A stretch of DNA of 64,000 nucleotides from an uncultured Desulfobacter sp. Its GTDB lineage: Bacteria > Desulfobacterota > Desulfobacteria > Desulfobacterales > Desulfobacteraceae. The position numbers and the translations under genes are program-made. Shown piece by piece: positions 60,492 through 64,000 of this stretch. The stretch is taken from assembly GCF_963666675.1 (NCBI RefSeq), contig NZ_OY762929.1, positions 3,901,001 to 3,965,000 of the forward strand, written 5' to 3'. The notes beneath the pieces were generated by a model. It saw only the letters and a program-made list of their open reading frames with translations, was not told the DNA's origin and did not search any database. Within the stretch, counting starts at the first letter, position 1. Every line of letters starts with the position of its first letter.

Positions 60492-62942
60492 TTAATTTTT
60501 TCTATGGGACGTCACGGCATAACCAATACCGTCAGACGTTAGTGTAACAGCGCCCATCAGATCAGTTCGAAAAACTGAGATGTTGTTTCGTCGATAACGC
60601 CTTAAAACCGTCCGGCAGGGGAATTTATGTCTGTTCATATATCCACACGATATTATTACCCCTGACGGACCTACTTTATCAAGGAAAAGTTCATTTGAGC
60701 TGGTACAGCTGCCGTGATGGGGGGCCATAAGAACATCTGATTTAAGGTAAAAATTTTTTGTGTTTACAAGTTCTATTTCTCTTTTTTCTTCGATATCGCC
60801 TGGAAAAAGCATGGAAAAAGATAAAAATTCAATCCGTGTTACCAGGCTGTTATCATTACCGTGGTCACCTGAAGGCAGGCGTTTTCTACCCAAAATGCTA
60901 ATCTTAACCTGATCCCATAAAAGAAGATGGGGATCAGAGCCTGGGACATTGATCTGCAAATCTTTCTCCTTGGCGATTCGCATCAAATGCTTAAACACAC
61001 CCGATGAGGAAGTATCGTGATTTTTTACCCATTGCCTGACCCTGAAATTCTCAAAAATAAATGGAAGGCCATTAATATGGTCGCTGTCCGGATGTGTCAA
61101 AATAACGGCATCAAGGGTCTTAATCCAGTTTTGCCACAAAAAAGGTCCTACAATATATCGACCGGTGTCAAACGTGGATCGGCCACCAAATCCTCCGGCA
61201 TCAATGAGCAGGGTTTTTCCGTCAGGAGTCATGATAACGGCGGCATTGCCTTGGCCGACATCCAGGGTTTGCACCACAAGTTTTCCCGGATAAAACCTTT
61301 TCCACAGTCCCTGGCCTGTGGATATAATCCCCCCGGCAACCAGAAGAGAAGTCAGGTATATGGCCCCCTTGTTCTTTTTCAGGATTGCATATCCAAGACA
61401 AAGTATCAATGCGTAATATAAGGTCATTTCAATTGGCCGGGGGGTTACGACCCTGGCCCAGGTCCAGTCAAACCCTGCAATCCAGTCAATGCCCTGAAGA
61501 CAATAAGAGAGGATATGGATATCCAAAGTTAGCAAAAGGTGCGTAAGTCCGGGCCAAAGCTCCATGGCCACAAGGCCTGCCAGTCCCAACGGGAGAGATA
61601 AAAAGCCGATCACAGGGATCATGACAAAATTGGTCGCCACCTGAACCAGGGGGAACATATTAAAATAAAATGCCGTTACCGGGGCTGCGCCGATCCCTGC
61701 AAATACCGTTGTCGAAACCATTACACAGATTCTTTTGACCCATTTATTTTCAGGCAGCCCTACGCTCTGCCCCAAAAAAACAAAGCCTGTAATAATAAAA
61801 AAAACACAGGCAAAGGAGAGCTGAAAAGAGATGGAAAACAAGGCGCCCGGATCAATCAAAAGAATTAAACTTGCAGCGAAGTAAAGCGTATTTAAAGGGT
61901 CTTTCTCTTTTTCTATGAGAAAAGAGGTTAAAAAAACGGCCGCCATGATCAAAGCTCTTTGGGTGGATGGTGAAAACCCGGCAAAAAAGGCATAGGCCGT
62001 CAAAGGCAATAGTGTCAGCAATCCTGCCGTTTTTTTGGCGAGCCCTGTTATGACAAACGCCGGTTTAAGATTTAAAATAAAAATGAAAATAGAAAAAAAA
62101 CCAAGCCCAACTAGGGACATATGCAGCCCGGAAACCGCTAAGACATGTGAAAGTCCTGCTTTGGAAAAGTTATCTCGGGTTTTCACATGAATCTTCTCTT
62201 TTTGTCCGGTAACCAAGGCGGTGAGCACGGCCCCGGCCTGATCGGAAAAAAAATCAGGCTGAGGTCCGTCGACACTTTGGACGGCTTTTGCCAGATGGTT
62301 TGAAAAACGGTCTCGGTTCCGCTGCACTATCCGCATGACCCGGGCTAAATAATCGCTATCAACCGGACCTATTTGAACAATGGTGCCTGAATTGGCGTAA
62401 ACGCTGCCGGTTATGCCTTGAAGACGCATTCTAAATTCATAATCATACCCGCCGGGGTTGGAAAAATTTCGTATGGCTCTGATTTTTGAGTTAATGGCAA
62501 TGTGTTCGCCAAAACGTAAAGGAGGGCCGGCTTGTTTTGCATAATTATGATACACGGTTAATATTAATTTTCCAACGACAGTATCAGCATCGATACGCGT
62601 ACAAATTATGGTGTATCTGGTTTTATTTTGATATTTTTTGGGAAGAGAGTCAATTACACCTAAAATTTGGTGTGAGTGACCATCGCAAAAGCGAAGAACT
62701 GAATGATCTATGTCGCAGATACCTGCCATGCGAAACATTGTCAATCCAAAGGCAGCGAGACATGAGAAAAAAATAAATTTATCAGGTTTAAATAAAATAA
62801 AAAGTATTGCGACTGGCAGACACGTTCCAATAAAATATATCCAGGGGTGAACCGGTGCCAAGCACCCTGCAGCGGCACCGGTTACAAAGGATAGAAACAC
62901 AAAAAACATTGGCGCAAGTGTCAGCTTATGCCAAATGTTCAT
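60492..62942 (-). CDS. comEC: ComEC/Rec2 competence DNA-transport protein
   Basis: The 816-residue protein combines a DUF4131-type N-terminal part, a central polytopic competence domain (about 250-520; SKAGLSHVLAVSGLHMSLVG is the ComEC signature) and a C-terminal metallo-beta-lactamase domain (VQTLDVGQGNAAVI, LTHPDSDHINGLP, MAPHHGSCTSS). It forms the inner-membrane DNA channel and trims the non-transforming strand. Other competence genes are not visible. An ATTC-rich leader separates it from murA. Confidence 0.95.
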   Translation of the reverse strand: MNIWHKLTLAPMFFVFLSFVTGAAAGCLAPVHPWIYFIGTCLPVAILFILFKPDKFIFFSCLAAFGLTMFRMAGICDIDHSVLRFCDGHSHQILGVIDSLPKKYQNKTRYTIICTRIDADTVVGKLILTVYHNYAKQAGPPLRFGEHIAINSKIRAIRNFSNPGGYDYEFRMRLQGITGSVYANSGTIVQIGPVDSDYLARVMRIVQRNRDRFSNHLAKAVQSVDGPQPDFFSDQAGAVLTALVTGQKEKIHVKTRDNFSKAGLSHVLAVSGLHMSLVGLGFFSIFIFILNLKPAFVITGLAKKTAGLLTLLPLTAYAFFAGFSPSTQRALIMAAVFLTSFLIEKEKDPLNTLYFAASLILLIDPGALFSISFQLSFACVFFIITGFVFLGQSVGLPENKWVKRICVMVSTTVFAGIGAAPVTAFYFNMFPLVQVATNFVMIPVIGFLSLPLGLAGLVAMELWPGLTHLLLTLDIHILSYCLQGIDWIAGFDWTWARVVTPRPIEMTLYYALILCLGYAILKKNKGAIYLTSLLVAGGIISTGQGLWKRFYPGKLVVQTLDVGQGNAAVIMTPDGKTLLIDAGGFGGRSTFDTGRYIVGPFLWQNWIKTLDAVILTHPDSDHINGLPFIFENFRVRQWVKNHDTSSSGVFKHLMRIAKEKDLQINVPGSDPHLLLWDQVKISILGRKRLPSGDHGNDNSLVTRIEFLSFSMLFPGDIEEKREIELVNTKNFYLKSDVLMAPHHGSCTSSNELFLDKVGPSGVIISCGYMNRHKFPCRTVLRRYRRNNISVFRTDLMGAVTLTSDGIGYAVTSHRKN

Positions 62943-62985
62943 CTGTTCTCCTTAAACATTGTCTACACACACGAGATCAATGATG

Positions 62986-64000
62986 TCAGGATGAAATTCG
63001 TTTAATATCTGCTCCCAAACCTTCAAATTTTTTTTCAATGGTCTCATACCCCCGGTCCATATGATACACGCGGCTGATAATAGTAGTACCCTGGGCAACT
63101 AAGCCAGCTATCACAAGTGAAGCACTGGCACGAAGGTCTGAGGCCATAACCGGTGCCCCCTGCAGATGTGACACGCCACGGACATTAGCGATATTCCCGC
63201 CTGAAATTTTAATGTCAGCACCCATCCGCAATAATTCATTGGCATGGATAAAACGATTTTCAAAGATAGATTCATGGATCATGCTGTTGCCCTGGGAGAT
63301 GGTCATCAGCGCCATGAACTGGGCCTGCATATCAGTGGGAAACCCAGGATATGGCAGGGTTTTTATATCAATATTCCTTATGATTTCGGTGCCTTTAACA
63401 TGAATACTGTCCTCAAAACTCTCAACCATGGCACCGGTGGCCTTAAGTTTACTGATTACGCCGCCTAAATGATCCGGTACACAGTCCCGGATCATAACAT
63501 CTCCCCGGGTAGCTGCGGCAGCCACCATAAACGTGCCGGTTTCAATCCGGTCCGGTATAACACGACAAGTCATTCCGTGAAGGCCACGGACCCCGTCAAT
63601 GGTGATAATAGGCGTACCCGCACCATGGATATTGGCTCCCATCTGGTTTAATGCATCTGCCAGACATATGATTTCAGGCTCCCTTGCCGCATTTCTCAAG
63701 GTGGTTTTCCCCTTGGCTAAAACAGCTGCCATCATAAGGTTTTCCGTGCCGGTCACTGTTGGGATGTCAAAGTAAATCTCATTGCCGATCAGTCCCCCTT
63801 CGGCCTTTGCTTCAATATATCCGCCAGCAATTGAAATGGTAGCCCCCAACGCTTCAAGGCCCGAAAGATGCATATTTACAGGACGGGCACCGATGGCACA
63901 TCCGCCGGGCATAGACACTTTGGCCCGGCCGAATCTTGCCACAAGCGGACCTAAAACCAGAATAGATGCCCGCATCTTTCTAACCAGTTCATACTCGGCT
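62986..64000 (-). CDS. murA: UDP-N-acetylglucosamine 1-carboxyvinyltransferase, 5' part outside window
   Basis: 338 residues of MurA are visible; the N-terminus is beyond the right edge (the frame continues upstream of the apparent ATG with EYELVRKMRASILVLGP). The catalytic cysteine is in GGCAIGARPVN, where fosfomycin binds in Cys-type enzymes; DIPTVTGTENLMMAA and PYPGFPTDMQAQFMAL are further MurA motifs. It performs the first committed step of peptidoglycan synthesis. Confidence 0.97.
   Translation of the reverse strand, partial: AEYELVRKMRASILVLGPLVARFGRAKVSMPGGCAIGARPVNMHLSGLEALGATISIAGGYIEAKAEGGLIGNEIYFDIPTVTGTENLMMAAVLAKGKTTLRNAAREPEIICLADALNQMGANIHGAGTPIITIDGVRGLHGMTCRVIPDRIETGTFMVAAAATRGDVMIRDCVPDHLGGVISKLKATGAMVESFEDSIHVKGTEIIRNIDIKTLPYPGFPTDMQAQFMALMTISQGNSMIHESIFENRFIHANELLRMGADIKISGGNIANVRGVSHLQGAPVMASDLRASASLVIAGLVAQGTTIISRVYHMDRGYETIEKKFEGLGADIKRISS

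Overview
The window looks like chromosomal DNA of a sulfate-reducing deltaproteobacterium, most likely a Desulfobacteraceae member (Desulfobacter/Desulfobacula type). Evidence is a true dsrC with both C-terminal cysteines, a siroheme-decarboxylase-type Lrp protein beside it, a 1406-residue BadF/HgdB activase, a PxxKW cysteine-rich protein, a two-CW-domain regulator, and a Gram-negative envelope gene set (Mla, AsmA, KdsD, a LpoA-like lipoprotein). Genus-level assignment is inference. No prophage, insertion sequence or CRISPR array was seen. The content is mostly housekeeping, with several unusual fusions and two dispersed intergenic repeat families.

Layout. 1-5751: the 3' part of a six-gene membrane complex resembling hydrogenase-4/formate hydrogenlyase (HyfB-C-E-F-G and a fused HyfH-I), whose large subunit lacks the [NiFe] cysteines, so it is probably an Ehr-type (energy-converting-hydrogenase-related) ion-pumping complex and not a hydrogenase. 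6116-9601: a Mn/Zn/Fe ABC importer whose permease carries a C-terminal DtxR/MntR-like repressor domain. 9826-15006: efp, guaA, then two unrecognised genes, one of which has a degenerate protein-kinase-like pattern. 14976-25731: mltD-like gene, then a long plus-strand run (SuhB-like, small membrane protein, rbgA, prc, AsmA-like, acyl-ACP thioesterase, recX, PilZ). 25796-33305: minus-strand envelope-quality-control genes (PpiD-like, glutaredoxin, DegP/HtrA, OmpR-type two-component pair, YjbQ) around a tRNA-Ala(GGC).

33503-39466: an aspartate ammonia-lyase fused to a CRP-like sensor domain and preceded by two FNR-type boxes; a cysteine operon (two-CW regulator, serine acetyltransferase, cysteine synthase); an AcuI/YhdH oxidoreductase with a TetR regulator and a palindromic operator. 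39748-49697: truA, a CLC protein with CBS domains, an aminotransferase, a PxxKW protein, kdsD-like gene, a plant-type ATP-PFK, a LpoA-like lipoprotein and miaA. 50084-54781: dsrC, a siroheme decarboxylase-like gene, a nitrilase-family gene, and the mlaE-F-D-A operon. 54968-64000: a ribbon-helix-helix-like protein coupled to the giant activase, an unknown membrane protein, comEC and the truncated end of murA.

The most noteworthy signals are the cysteine-less [NiFe]-like complex, the permease-repressor fusion, the sensor-aspartase fusion with FNR boxes, the kinase-like unknown protein, a ~160-bp palindromic repeat present in three copies, and a second hairpin repeat family (GGCCATGGGCTG core) with about seven copies, two of them full tandem units and a third partial one in front of the coiled-coil gene at 12341.
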